From Alligator mississippiensis (taxonomy: Eukaryota; Chordata; Crocodylia; Alligatoridae), in the NCBI RefSeq assembly GCF_030867095.1, contig NC_081828.1:47717434-47781433 (forward strand): a stretch of DNA of 64,000 nucleotides, in the 5' to 3' direction. The position numbers and the translations under genes are program-made. The notes under the pieces are model-generated. The model worked only from the letters and a program-made list of their open reading frames with translations. It was not told the DNA's origin and made no database searches. Within the stretch, counting starts at the first letter, position 1. Each line of letters begins with the position of its first letter. Shown here in pieces: positions 24,625 to 35,409 of the stretch.

Positions 24625-24890
24625 TCCATATGTCGATGCCTGTGGGCATCAGGAAGCGTAGCTGCAGGGAGTTCTGGTGCTGGAGGAGTCTGATGGAAGG
24701 TGATGAACAGGCTCTGCAGAGAGTGGATGTGGTGTGAGGTGCTGGTCTCTGTATATTGAGACCCTGTCCACTCTAGCTCCTTCCCAGGAAGCTGCCAGAA
24801 CCAGCTCCAGGAGTTACTGCCAGTGATAGAGGCACCAGTGACCATGTAGATCAAGGTGAGAATCTGTCCTGGCTTCTGTACCCATGGTTG
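24625..24890 (-). pseudogene. IGHV-type V segment pseudogene (VH4-like)
   Basis: The - strand translation has a V-domain framework: LTQPWVQKPGQILTLIYMVTG (FR1), then GASITGSNSWSWFWQLPGKE (CDR1/FR2) and LEWTGSQYTETS. The VH4-type pattern is VKPGETLTLTCTVSG...WSWIRQPPGKGLEWIG. The first core Cys is replaced by Tyr (LTLIY for LTLTC). FR3 continues only after a frame change (QNSLQLRFLMPTGIDIW), and no Tyr-Tyr-Cys or recombination signal is recognisable. It lies about 170 bp from the next V segment, too close for two complete genes. Clearly non-functional. Confidence 0.78.
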
Positions 24891-25029
24891 GGTGAGAGAG
24901 TCCTTTTGGGGAGTCCAGAAGGGCAATGGTGGGCACAAAAAAGGGGGAGCCTGCAGAAGGGATGTGTGTGTGAAGGGACTTGACTGTCAATGTGAAGCTG
25001 GCTTCATTTGCTGTGCAGAATCCAGTTCC

Positions 25030-25068
25030 CCTTTTGGCACAGCCCCTGCCCTGCTCTGAGTCACTGTG
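25030..25068 (-). promoter_or_regulatory. 23-bp recombination signal of the V pseudogene at 25069
   Basis: Read on the - strand: heptamer CACAGTG (25062-25068), a 23-base spacer, nonamer GCCAAAAGG (25030-25038; consensus ACAAAAACC). The heptamer is perfect and the spacer is exactly 23, as in heavy-chain V segments. Confidence 0.85.
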
Positions 25069-25362
25069 TAGCTCCTGGCACAATAATATGTGGCGGTGTC
25101 TGTGGCTGCCAAGGAGCACAGCTACAGGGAGAACTGGTTCTTAGAGGTGTCTCTGGAGATGGAGATTCATTTGTGCAGAGCTGAGTTGTACCCAGTGTTG
25201 CCATTGTAGTAAATATACCCCATTCACTGCAGCCCTGTCACTTGAGACTGCCAGATCCAGTGCCAGTATGTGTTCTCCAGACAGCACAGGTCAGGGTGAG
25301 GGTCTCTCCAGGGTTCACCACTTCTGGGTCAGACTGGACCAGCTGCACTTGGGACAAGACAC
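25069..25362 (-). pseudogene. IGHV-type V exon with 23-bp RSS, broken
   Basis: After a TTTCCAG acceptor the - strand reads SQVQLVQSDPEVVNPGETLT, LTCAV, then HTYWHWIWQSQVTGLQ, stop, MGYIYYNGNTGYNSALHK, stop, ISISRDTSKNQFSL, stop, LCSLAATDTATYYCARSY. Both core Cys (LTC and YYC) and the core Trp are present. At least three in-frame stops and a shortened CDR1 disable it. It ends directly at a recombination signal (separate entry). No leader exon was found upstream. Confidence 0.88.
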
Positions 25363-25699
25363 CTGGAAACAGAGAAAGACTGGAGTGAAATACAATGCAA
25401 CTCATCTTTCATTTGGGGGTGAGGGCAGCTGAACTCCTGGCTACTAAGTGAACAGCAGTCAGGACTGACTGTAGGGAACATCCCCCTGAGACATGGACCT
25501 GGGGTGAGGAGGGAGAGAGAGGAGAGAAACAGCCATAGTGGGCATGTCCAGATGAGCATGAGGGTGCCTCTTGCAGCATCTCAAACCCTTTTGAGACACT
25601 GCAGGATGCATGTGTGGGAACAAAAAAATGTTCCCCATGCTGCATATTTACAGTGCAGGGGCAAAATTTAGTACCTGGATATCCAGGTACCAAAATAAA

Positions 25700-28250
25700 A
25701 CCTCCATGGAGACACTCTGGTACCTAGCCAGAGCATCTCTATGGCTGGCCCTTGCCCCAGTGCTGAAGCATGCTGCTTGTGCATGCTGCTTGTGCATGCA
25801 AGACAAGCTGCACGCAGGCTGAAGGGATCTGGACCTGGGCTCTGTGCCAGGTAAGTAGTGGGTGGGGGGCTGGAGGAGGGAGGAGTGGACCATGGGGGGG
25901 GGGCCTGCCCAGCCCCCGCTCGCTCCCCCAGCCCCGCCGATCATTCCCCTGCCCAATCCCACCCCCAATCGCTCTCCCAGCCCCCCTAATCACTCTCCAC
26001 CTGGCCCCAGCCACCTAGCCTCATCCCCCCAGCCCCCCCATCATTCCCCTGCCTGGTCCCAGCTCCCGATCACTGCCCTGCCCAGCCCCAGCATTCCTGC
26101 ACTCACCGGCTGTAGCAGCGGCTGTCAGGGCCACTGGGGCCTCATGGCAGTGGGTCAATGGGGATTGGCCCCAGCTGCTTGGCACCTGCACTGCTGCTGC
26201 CACATCGCGCAGGTGCAGCCTGACTCGGCAGGGCACTGTGCAGCACCATGCGCTCTCTGCCAGCTTGGGGCCACTGTTGCTGTTCCTCAGAACCTGGTGC
26301 TGCTCAACCCAAGTGACCCCAAGCTGCCAGACAGGCCTCGGCACCACGCAGCACCCTGCCAAGCTGGGCTCCACCTGCATGACGCAGCAGTGGCAGCATG
26401 GGTGCCAGGTGGCCAATCCCCACTGCCTCCCACTGCCCCATGGGGGTGAGGGCAGGGCTGTGCCGTGAGGCCCCGGCAGCCCCAGCGGCTGCTGCTATAG
26501 CCAGTGAGTGCGGGGATGCTGGGGCCAGGCAGGGCAAAAATTGGGGGCTGGGACTGGGTGGGGAAATGATCATGGGGACTGGGGGAGTGAGCAGGGGCTG
26601 GGGCCAGGCAGGGAGCACATAGGCCCTGCAGGGGGCATGTCACCCCTGTTAGGGGACTTTGGCCCCTGTTGAGGGACTGTTGGCCCCTGTTGGGGGCTGT
26701 AGCCCCTGCTGAGGGACTGTAGCCCCTATTGGCTGGGGGGCTGTGGCCCTGTGGGGGAGCAGTTTGTGAGCTGTGGGGGGGGGCTGCACCCTGCGGGGGC
26801 AGAGAACCCACTCCTCCTGAGCAGCCCCCCCATGCACCCCCCACAATCCACCCACAAATCCCACACCCCCAAGCCACCCCCACAAACCCCTCACCCACAT
26901 ACCTGGCCCTGTGGGTCAGGAGTGAGGAGACTGGGGTGGGTTGAGAGTGAGGGGCAAGGGCAGGGGCAGGGCATTGGCATATCAGTGCTGCTCAGCGCTG
27001 CACATCCTGGTGAGCAAAGAGAGTAAGGGCAGCTCTGATTTTTTTCTACGACAACATCTTCCAGGCGCTAGTTGCCTAGATGGCCAGGCAGTGGCACACA
27101 TGGCAGTAGTGCTGCACAAAGGCCAACTGTGCAGCCACAGCCCACTGGCAGCTGGCCCAGAGGTGCAGATGCCTCTAATGGTCATGCAATCCCCATCTGG
27201 ATCCGGCAGTCACACAGCCTTGGGGCCACATGCTGTTGCAGGTGGCAGCAGGTCACAGGCAGGCAGCAGCCCCCACTACCAGACTGCTGCAGTAGGTAGA
27301 GGGTGCAGGGAACTCTCAGGGCTGCTTAGCAGTCCAGCTGGCACAGAGAGTAGTGTCCCCAGGTATCAGTTGGCCGGGCCCCAGAAGTTCCTGAGAGTGA
27401 GTAGCCCTGAGCTACTTGCCAGGGCAGGTTTTTATACTGCTGGGGCCAGCAAAAATCTCCAGCTCAAATTTGCACTGCTTTTGTTCGAGCAGCTACAAGC
27501 ACACATGACTGCATGTGTGGATGTGCCCAGTGACATCATGTGCTGAGACAGGCAGTATCTCCCCAGAGCTGCCAGTTCCTGCCTCTGGACAGGTGCTGTA
27601 GCCCTGCAAGAGCTGGGATTTAACCCGGGGGCCTGTGGCTCAAATTTGCATCTCTGCTGCCCTTGGGGAACAGCAGAGCCCCGTCTGGGGCTGCCCAGGA
27701 GGCCTGTCCCTTCTGCTGTGGCCCCACCCTCCTGCCTCTGCCCTTCCTCCACCCTCTGTTTCCAACTCAGCTTTGCAACCAGCCATGAACAACACGTGCC
27801 CCCGCCAGGTTGGGGGGCACGGTGGCATTGGCAGCAGGAGCATGGCGGTGGTAAGTGGGGAGCTCCCGCAGACACCACCAGCGGTGTTGCTGGTAAGGGG
27901 GGAGGGTGGCAAGTGGCGACCACCCACAGGTGCCGCTGATACTGTTGGCGGCACCTTTTTGTAGGGGGTGCACTGCCACACTCAGGGGGTGTACTTGCAC
28001 CCCCTACACATCACCAATGCTACCAGCCCTCTCTCTCTCTCTCCCTGGCCCTCTCTCTCCTTCCTGTACTTGTGCTTTCCCCAACCCGTGGGAATCCTGC
28101 TCCCCAAAGCTGGACTCTAGCTTGGTCCCTGATCAAGCCATGAGGGTCATGGAGGGGGCCTAGCCCACTCTTGTGGCCAGGCAGGTGATGCCCTATGCCT
28201 GGCTGCAGGGCACGGAGCCAAAATTGCCATCTTCTAGCCCTGCATAGCCC
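25700..28250. other. GC-rich, low-complexity region inside the V cluster
   Basis: Long C-rich or G-rich strand asymmetry (25900-26100 CCCAGCCCC-type; 26400-26800 G-rich) gives spurious open frames of up to about 200 codons on both strands. A tandem of about 20-22 bp (GGCCCCTGTTGGGGGACTGT-like) occupies roughly 26620-26770. Related phrases at its edges (AAATTTGCACTGC, GATGTGCCCAG) suggest one or more dispersed elements. I see no V segment or other gene here. Confidence 0.5.
26620..26770. repeat. Minisatellite, about 21-bp unit
   Basis: Six or so imperfect copies of a unit like GCCCCTGTTGGGGGACTGTG. Each unit is itself nearly palindromic (CCCC...GGGG). Confidence 0.7.
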
Positions 28251-29230
28251 AGGGGTTTTGAAAAGACAGACGCAGGCACTACTAAGCTCACTGTCCCTTC
28301 CCCCTTACTCGGGACTGGGAATGCTCCTTGCATGGAGCCCTATGTCCTGGGGAGGGGACTGTTAAAGCAGTAAGGGGAGCGTTGGGGCAGGAAGGCCCAG
28401 CCTGGAGAGCAGCATGGCAGAGGTGCAGGAGACTCCATACAGCCCAGGCCATGGGATGCAGGGCCTGGTGCTGAATCAGAGACCAGGGTGAGCTCACGGT
28501 GGAACTCTCAGTGCAGGACACTGGGGTGAGAATAGGTCTGAGCTGGGACTGTCAGTGTGTCTGCCTATGAAAAATAATAGTGTGTGTTTACCTCTATGAA
28601 GGAAAAGAGTAATTTAAAATGGAGGATGGGTGTGAAGCAGAAGCAGAGAGAGGTGATGATGAGGAGCAGCTTCAAGACAAGAATCAAAATCTGTGGAAAA
28701 GCAAGGCCATTCCTAGGGGAACAGGGGCCTGATTCCCTGTGCAGTGCAGTAAGGTTGGCAGAGGGAGCAGCTGAGTTGTAATGAGCCCTAAAGTCAGTGT
28801 CCATGTTCAGTCCCTAGTGTTCAGTGCCCAGCAAGGTGCTGGATTTCTGTGCCCAGCCCTGTCTGCTGCAATACCATGTCTGTGAGTACAAGGACAGTGA
28901 GGTCAGGAAGGGAGCGGCTGCTCTATGCTAAGTGTTCTCCTGCCCGGGTTTTGTGGGGGCGGTCTCTGACCTTTAACTCTTGTCTGTGCTGGTTCATTCT
29001 GGTGCGGACTGGTCTGCATCCAGTTTCCCCCCACAGTTTCCACAGTGACTTTTGGTGCAATGCAGAGGAGATCCCACAGTCTGGGGACCCCACATCCTCA
29101 CATTTAGACAAGTGCTCTGTGGGCTCTGTTGGTCACTGTTCTGGCTGGTTGTGGGCAATGGAGATGTACTGACAGGTTTTGCATCTCTTGCTCAGGGAAG
29201 TCATGTCCCATGCAGTACCTGTGGCTCATC
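28250..29230. other. Stretch between V segments; nothing identified
   Basis: No V framework, leader or recombination signal could be read. The open frame at 28849-29172 (+) has no family resemblance. Confidence 0.4.
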
Positions 29231-29239
29231 AGGGAATTT

Positions 29240-29520
29240 GCTTCTCTGACACCCAGAGCTGTAAGGATTTCTCTGACCCAAGCTCCAGATAAGAGCAGGT
29301 CTGCATCTGCACATGCCAATCATGTGCAGATGCAGCAGCCTTCTGGAGCCATCTCTGGGGGTGGTGAATTGCTCTTTAACACTGTCAGTGGAGTGTATGG
29401 GACTGGAAGAAGTGATAATACAGGCAACCCACTCCAGCCCCTGCCCTGGAGTCTTGGCAGGAGACATGCAGAGTCTCCAGGCTTCCTCACATCTGCTCTA
29501 GACACCACCAGATGCACCTA
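29240..29520 (-). pseudogene. IGHV-type V segment pseudogene (VH3-like)
   Basis: The - strand reads [20 protein letters not shown] then STDSVKEQFTTPRDGSRRLL and HLHM. This matches VH3 FR2-CDR2-FR3 (APGKGLEWVAYISSS...YADSVKGRFTISRDN...LYLQM). A remnant of FR1 (ADVRKPGDSA) lies just upstream in another frame. The core Cys residues, Trp and the YYC end are not readable and no recombination signal was found. It is on the same strand as the other V segments. Confidence 0.72.
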
Positions 29521-29764
29521 GGATTGGAGCCCTAGACAGGAAGTAGGAAGAAAATCAGTAAGGATCAACCATAAAAAAATGTATTCTTCTGACTGCAGTA
29601 AATCCCTGGGCAGAAGCGGGGCAGCTGCAGCACAGAACAAGCAGAGCCAAAGGGGCCTTGTCACTGGGCTGGTGGGAAGGGACTGGATCCTGCAGTGACA
29701 CAGGAGCTGCAGTTTCAGCTGCCTCTGCTGGGGTAGAGTTCAAAAGGGAGTTGTCACCCTATGT

Positions 29765-29950
29765 CAGGGACAGGCAAAATGCGGCCCGTGGGCCAGATGC
29801 AGCCCACCAGGCCATTCTATCCGGCCCACAGGGCCCCTAAAAATTTAGAAAATTAATATTTATCTGCCCCTGGCTGCCTGTTATGTGGCCCTCGATGGCT
29901 TGCCAAAACTCAGTAAGTGGCCCTCTGCCTGAAATAATTGCCCATCCCTG
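29765..29950. mobile_element. hAT-like MITE with 8-bp target duplication
   Basis: 186 bp, starting CAGGGACAGGCAAAATGCGG and ending GCCCATCCCTG. The flanks CCCTATGT (29757-29764) and TCCTATGT (29951-29958) match at 7 of 8 bases. The outer block GCGGCCCGTGGGCCAGATGC resembles the ends of 8225-8660 and 55954-56996, suggesting one family. Confidence 0.82.
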
Positions 29951-30304
29951 TCCTATGTGCATCTGTGTCTGCTCATCTTAGGCTTGCTCAGTGCCTCCCT
30001 CAGTGCAGGGGCTCCTGGGCAGGCTTCCCCTGAGGGGGAAGCACATGGCTCCTCTGACCATCTCCAACCCCTTAGGGTGAGCAGCCCCAGCCCCTGTCTG
30101 CCAGCAACTTGTGTCTGTGGGGTGAAGGGGAAGGGAGCAGCCCTCAGCTTGGGTGCCAGGTCATGGAAGTAGTTGTAGAAGGGCTGGGAACCTGGAACAG
30201 CAGGGTTGAATGGGCTGTACTGGGGGAGTGGGGAGCTGGTCAGGGAATGACTAGAGGTGATGGGGCTGGCTAAGGCACAGGGAAGAAGCCTCTATTGGGT
30301 GTCC

Positions 30305-31051
30305 CTAGGGTGACAGTGATTTGGGTGCTGAAGAGGAACCTGGAGTTCTTGCAGAAGGGTTGGGCAAAGTCTCTGGCTTCTTCCCATCCCCTCTAGACTT
30401 CACCAGGGGAGCCTGGATTAATATGTGGGCTGCTGGGGAGAAAAAAAAAAAGATCTGCCTAGAAATTGTAGTAGGAGAAAGAGCCTCATTCCATGGCCTG
30501 AGACTGCCCAGACCATGGGCAACAGCACCTTCCAAAACTAGTGCATTGAAAACCAGCTGGGCCCATGTCTCCTTCCCCTGGTGACATAAGGGAGTTGCTA
30601 AGTGGGTCACTGGTCCTGCACTGATCCTGGGACTGTGCCATGTCCCTCCAGGTTTATTCTGGGCAAAAGCAGGCAGATTGGCACAGGGAGCTGCTGCACA
30701 GGGAGCACCCTCTACATTAGGGACACAAAACAACTCCCTGTTAAGGCCCTTTCTCTGCACTGCTTCCTTTCCCCCACGGTCAGTGCCAGAGAGTGCTGTG
30801 AGTCCCAGTGGTGCTGAGGGTTGAGGGGGCATCTCAGTGAATATGGGTATGGGGAATGGGACTTCCCAAGGCATTTCGGTAATTTCTGCCATCAACTCTA
30901 TGTAGGACTGGGGGGTCTTGTCTGTGGAGGCCCCTCCGGCCTCAAGGGAACAGTCTCCAATAAGTACATGTTTCTCTCTTTGCAGTCCCAGGGTGTAACA
31001 GACTCTCTTGCCTTTAGCAAGACCCTGTGAGGGTTTAAGGGATGAATCCAA
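30305..31051 (-). other. Unexplained 248-codon open frame
   Basis: An uninterrupted frame from ATG to stop on the - strand. The predicted protein is Pro/Ala/Ser-rich and resembles no family I know; no transmembrane pattern or catalytic motif is visible. It is long for chance in this base composition but has no splice or promoter context. It may be chance or the worn body of a repeat. Not claimed as a gene. Confidence 0.2.
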
Positions 31052-32390
31052 AGGGGGAAGTAGAAGGGACTGGGTTTGAATCCTTTCTGGTCAAAGCCTG
31101 CTGCTTCCTTGCTACAACTCTTCCAGACTCTATTAGGCCAGAGTTGAAGTTTCACTATGCAGGTCCCAAAGGTGCATGCATCACATTCAGTGCACTGGGG
31201 CTCCTGAGCCAGCAGCTGGAGACTGCAGGTTTGCTGGATGATGTGGAAGAATGAAGCTCCTGGTCTGTTTCTTCAGCTGAGATGTCTGGTTCTTTTTCCA
31301 CTTCATTTCTGCTGACTCCAGTTAACACTGCAGATCTAGTCCTTTCCTGTCCTGGCAGGAAGGCAAGTCTGAGGCTTCTCATGATGTTTGTTTTCCCATA
31401 GCTGAGGGAGCCCAGAGATGTGGCAGAGGTTATGGGAGTGGATGGGGATTTTTTTCTACTCTCCCTGAGTCTGGGTGGTTTACAGGATGGTCCTCAGTAC
31501 CAGATCTTGAGGCCAAAGGCAGCTAGGCAGGTTCCCAGTATGCAGGGAAGGGGTTCCCAGTATGGGAGGGCTGGGTCAGCTGCTGCCTCCCAAGAGCACT
31601 GCACTCGGGCCTGGCTCTATGCACAGTCACCTGGGTGCCGGCTTAGTGCTGGGACCTGTGGCCCTTGCAGGGCTTGGTGTCCTGCTACCCCCAGACTTGG
31701 TGTCCAGGAATGATGCCTTCTCCAAGGGCCCCATGGTTCCTTCCTGATGAGGTGCTTCCCAAGGCCTTGGAGTTACAGGGGGAGCTCAACCTTTCATAAA
31801 CACTGCTCCAGCATAGGGGGCCCTAGGTTAGGTGCTGTGATGGGACCCTGGCCATCCCTGTGGAGAGCTCCGAGTATGGGCATGGGGGTTGGTGAGAGGA
31901 GGAGCCTGTCAAAGTGGACAGAACAGGACATTTCATAGGAGGGTTCAGGAGACTGGTTTCAAGGGCATAGGTGGTTGTCAGACACCTGGCTCTCCCTGGG
32001 CATGAACAGGTGCTGGGCACTGGCCTGGTGTCTGTACAGCCGAGGGGCCCTGGGAGGTGGGCCCTCAAAGATACTGATGCCTTGGGCCAGTGATTGACAA
32101 GGCATTTCCACTGTCTGTGGATCCAGAAATGCCTGGGATGGGAGTTGCTTGGATAGGGCTGGTCCGCGTCCCATCCCCTGCAGCACTGCCCTTAATGGAT
32201 CTGTCCTGCATCTCAGCTAGTGCTGCACATCAGCAGAGGAGGGTGTGGTGATGGACGACTGGGGACCCCTGTCTGAGACGTGTGGAGCAGCAGGTGAGCA
32301 GGCCTGACATAATTATGTCCCACCCACCTGGCCTGAGGGCCAATGCAGCAGGAGCTGGAAAGCCAGGTACGTGTGGTCTGCTTGGAAGCG
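31052..32390. other. Stretch between V segments; nothing identified
   Basis: No V framework or repeat boundary was recognised. Confidence 0.4.
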
Positions 32391-32395
32391 CTTCC

Positions 32396-32434
32396 TCTCT
32401 TTGCATGGCCCCTGCCCTGCTCTGTGTCACTGTG
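32396..32434 (-). promoter_or_regulatory. 23-bp recombination signal of the near-intact V segment
   Basis: On the - strand: heptamer CACAGTG (32428-32434), a 23-base spacer, nonamer GCAAAGAGA (32396-32404). The heptamer is perfect. The nonamer keeps the CAAA core but is weaker than consensus. Confidence 0.85.
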
Positions 32435-32901
32435 TGCTGGCTCTGACACAATAATACATGGTAGTGTCTGTAGCTGTCAGGGAGCACAGCTGCAAGGAGA
32501 GCTGGTTCTGGGAGGTGCCTGCAGAGATGTCAGCTTGGCTCTGGAATAATGGGAAGAGGGCCGCTCTTCCCATCTCTGGCAAATATGCTCCAATCCATTC
32601 AATCTCATTTAGCTGCTTTCCAGGTCCCAGTTGGACCCAGAACCAACCATAATTGTTATCAGTCAGGGATACACCAGAGACAGTGTACTGCAGAGTAAGG
32701 GTCTCCCCAGGCCTCACTGCACCTGGGCCAGACTGCAGCAGCATCACCCCCATGAGGGCACCTGAGAGAGAAGGGACAAGACCAGGACAGAATGAGCCAC
32801 CTGCCCAGCCCAGGGCTTGGCCCCACATCACTCCCCATCTGCTCCAGGGACTTACCTGTGGGGGCAACGAGCAGCAGGAGGAAGAGCAGAACAGCATCCA
32901 T
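32435..32901 (-). CDS. IGHV-type V segment, near-intact (leader + V exon)
   Basis: Immunoglobulin heavy-chain-type variable segment of VH4-like build. Leader exon 32856-32901 encodes MDAVLLFLLLLVAPT, a hydrophobic signal peptide, and ends at a GTAAGT donor. V exon 32435-32761 follows a CTCTCAG acceptor. The spliced frame is open: GALMGVMLLQSGPGAVRPGE, TLTLQYTVSG, NYGWFWVQLGPGKQ, EIEWIGAYL, SQADISAGTSQNQLSLQLCS, LTATDTTMYYCVRAST. The core Trp and second Cys (YYC) are present. The first core Cys is Tyr (LTLQY where LTLTC is expected), so the disulfide cannot form. An extra Cys lies in FR3 (QLCSL), a position also Cys in the segment at 25069. Flanked by an octamer and a 23-bp RSS (separate entries). 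Either a recently disabled gene or an unusual V; a VH-delta-type segment is also possible. Confidence 0.88.
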
Positions 32902-33016
32902 CCTGCTGTGGGGTGAGGCAGCTCCTGGCAGGCAGAAGTGGGCAGGGCAGGAGCTGGGTAGAGACTGAGGCTCTGGGATTCAGGGGCTGCATTTACCCAG
33001 GAGCCCCTGGGCAGGG

Positions 33017-33024
33017 ATTTGCAT
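33017..33024 (-). promoter_or_regulatory. Immunoglobulin octamer ATGCAAAT
   Basis: A perfect ATGCAAAT in the direction of transcription, about 115 bp upstream of the leader ATG at 32901, the usual place for the Oct-binding element of VH promoters. The surrounding 40 bp resembles the region upstream of the V pseudogene at 34110-34548, where the octamer reads AAGCAAAT. Confidence 0.85.
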
Positions 33025-33140
33025 GTGGGTTCCCTTGGGAGGATAAGAGCTGAAAGCATTGGACTCCTGCCTGCACTGGGGTCTATATGAAGGCTCGGCC
33101 CTGCAGGCTGCTTTTTGAGCAGACTGTAATGTGCACTGTG

Positions 33141-33566
33141 CCTTGTACAGTAATACTGGGCCTCGTCTCCAGGTTCCAGTCTACTCAGCCACAGGTGTGT
33201 TCAGCCTCTGGAGGTGTCTCTGCTTAATCTGAGGAGGCTCCTTAAAGCATAGCCCCCAGTCTATAGAGCTGCCACCAGTTCCAGCCCTTTCCCTGCTGAC
33301 TGGAACACCAGTATGTGTTGCAGTTTATGAGCAAGAACCTGGACATGGAGCAGGTCTGACTGAAAATCCCTCTAAGCTCCTGGACTCCCCACCAGACCGT
33401 ACCAGGCTGTCTTAGGTGCACACACCTACAGGGAGGGACAAAGTCAAGGGAAATAATACAGGGATTCTGGGTTGCAGGTACATTTTGGCTGTATCAGAGA
33501 ATTCATAGTACAGGCTGCAGATGGGATAAGACCAGCAGGAGGGGGATGGCAGTGCTGGAGACCATG
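33141..33566 (-). pseudogene. IGHV-like V segment pseudogene
   Basis: The - strand 3' half reads VFQSAGKGLELVAAL, stop, TGGYALRSLLRLSRDTSRG, stop, THLWLSRLEPGDEAQYYCTR. It has a V-domain FR2 and a classic D-E-A-x-Y-Y-C end, followed directly by a perfect CACAGTG heptamer (33134-33140). A nonamer-like TCAAAAAGC follows after only about 15 bases, not 12 or 23. Upstream, an ATG at about 33566 starts MVSSTAIPLLLVLSHLQPVL, which looks like a leader. FR1 and FR2 contain several stops and frame changes. Broken. Confidence 0.7.
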
Positions 33567-34109
33567 GTTGTGATGCTTGGGCAGCTCCCCAGGGGGGTGG
33601 CAAGCTAGACCCAAGCTGCCTTGATGCTGGGGCCCTGCCTGCAGCTGCTCTGTAAAGAGGGAGCTTGTTTTCAGGGGCTGAAGGCTGGGGACATTACAAA
33701 GGGTCACCTCTGAGGCTGGCTCAGAGCTTCCTAATGTGCAGTGGCCTGGCAGGTGGCTGGGTGACCCCAGCTTTGGCACAGAGGCTCTATAAGGATGCAT
33801 GCACTTGGCCTCTCTATTTCCTGCACCTGCTGAAAGCAGTTGCTACTCCACCCCCAGGGTCTGGTGTCAGGGCTCTGAGCAGTCTTGGCAAAGCTCCACA
33901 TTTTCATTTTTGTAGTATCATCTTCCTCTATGCATTCTGGGCAATCCCTGTGAGGCTGCAGCATCTCTCCTGCCTGCGACTCCCCTTTTGGGTGCAAGGG
34001 ATCATGCAGGAACCTCTTCGGCCTGAGGAGAATTGGTCTGACAGTAAGCTTCCCTCTGTTTGCAGCCCCTGCCTGGTCTGTCGCTGTGCCCCTCACTTGG
34101 GCCTTCTCC

Positions 34110-34548
34110 TTGGCTCAGTAGTAGATGGCACTGTTAGCAGCAGTCAGGGCATGCGGCTGCATCTGCACCTCCTCCTTCCAGGTGTCCTGGGTGATGCAAA
34201 TTTGGGAGGCCAGAGCTGGGTGGTAGTTGCTGGTTCCAAGCTCCATGCTGCTCTGAATGGAGCCCAGCCACTGGAGCCCAGCTCTGGAGGCTGCCGCAGC
34301 CAGTGCCAGTAGTGGCTGCTGACAGAGGCCCCAGAGACTCCACAGGTGATGCTGAGGGAGACCTGATGGGCTTCATATCTTTTGCCTGGGACTGGGCCAG
34401 CTACACCAGGCACCTGGGAAAGGGGAAGAATGCTCCATGTAGCAGGGGCTGCTGCCTTCACCTCCTGGGAATATTCACATGAGAGGAAGGAAAAAATAAG
34501 AAGGGACAGGAGCCAGGAAATTTTAATGGGGTCTACAGCAGAAGGCAC
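34110..34548 (-). pseudogene. IGHV-type V segment pseudogene with leader
   Basis: The leader starts at 34548 ([20 protein letters not shown], hydrophobic). After a CTTTCCCAG acceptor the V exon reads [20 protein letters not shown] then [11 protein letters not shown], keeping the first Cys and the core Trp. The frame is then lost near the FR2/CDR2 border. The expected second Cys codon is TGA (reading IYY-stop-AKEK). A heptamer-like CACAGCG is seen about 30 bp downstream without a convincing nonamer. An octamer-like AAGCAAAT (34644-34651, one mismatch) lies about 100 bp upstream of the ATG. Confidence 0.85.
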
Positions 34549-34699
34549 TGCTCAGAAGACAGGAGAGTACAGGGCAGGGGTTTGGCAGGGACTGAGGCTT
34601 TAGGAATCAAGGACTGTATTTACCCAGGAACTCCCAAGCAGGAATTTGCTTGTGGGTTCTACTGGGTGGCTATAAGGAAGGCGGTGCTGTGAGCCCTTA

Positions 34700-35405
34700 G
34701 TGTGTGGGTTGTCCCCTCTGGGCTTGGGGTCATCTTTAACCATGGGCAGACCTAGGATTTTGAAAAGGGGGTGCAGATGGTGTGGTTCATCATCACATAT
34801 CACACAACACAGATTGTTCTCCAGTTCAAGAGAAACTGGAAGATTTGCTAACCTGCTAGGAGCTCAGTGCTGTATAATACAGCTTAAGATCAAAGCAAAA
34901 GCTAATATAACTTTATTGGAAGAGGGGCTCATTTGATAGCGTATATATTAAGTTTTAAAAATACACAAAAAAAAAACTAGGCAAAAATAGTCCAAAATAC
35001 TGTTTTGTTAGTCCTGTAAGTCATTTTCACATGCGAGTTAATGTTTCCCTGAGTTAATATTACCACATCGGAGTTAGTTCTAGCTAAAAACTAACAACAG
35101 TCTTCCCAGCAGTGAAACAGGAGAGGGAGATTAGCAGGAACAGTGAACAGACAGAAAAATTACACAAGAAAGAATAACCTGATTAGTTGAACACTGAGAC
35201 CATTAAAAAGGAGAAAGTGTTATTAGTACCTTTGGAGGACAGAGAGATGAGCAGGAATCAGGTACATTCTACTGAGCCATGAACTTCATGCACCCCCTCA
35301 GCACCACTTAAATAGAAATGTCCCCGCCTCCCCTCTTGAAGCTGTTAGTTTAAAGTTTGGGAGGAGAAGGCAGAGACGGGCAGGTCAGTGTCTGCATGGG
35401 ACATA
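34700..35405. other. AT-richer spacer; nothing coding seen
   Basis: No family recognised. The sequence looks like unique or very old repeat DNA. Confidence 0.4.
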
Positions 35406-35409
35406 TCAC

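Noticed and set aside
26287-26898. 203-codon frame (-) and 195-codon frame at 25862 (+)
   Set aside because: Both lie in C/G-asymmetric low-complexity DNA with tandem repeats, on opposite strands of much the same sequence; no family or gene context.
33110-33140. A 12- or 23-bp recombination signal for the V pseudogene at 33141
   Set aside because: The heptamer is perfect, but the nearest nonamer-like sequence is about 15 bases away, which fits neither spacer class.
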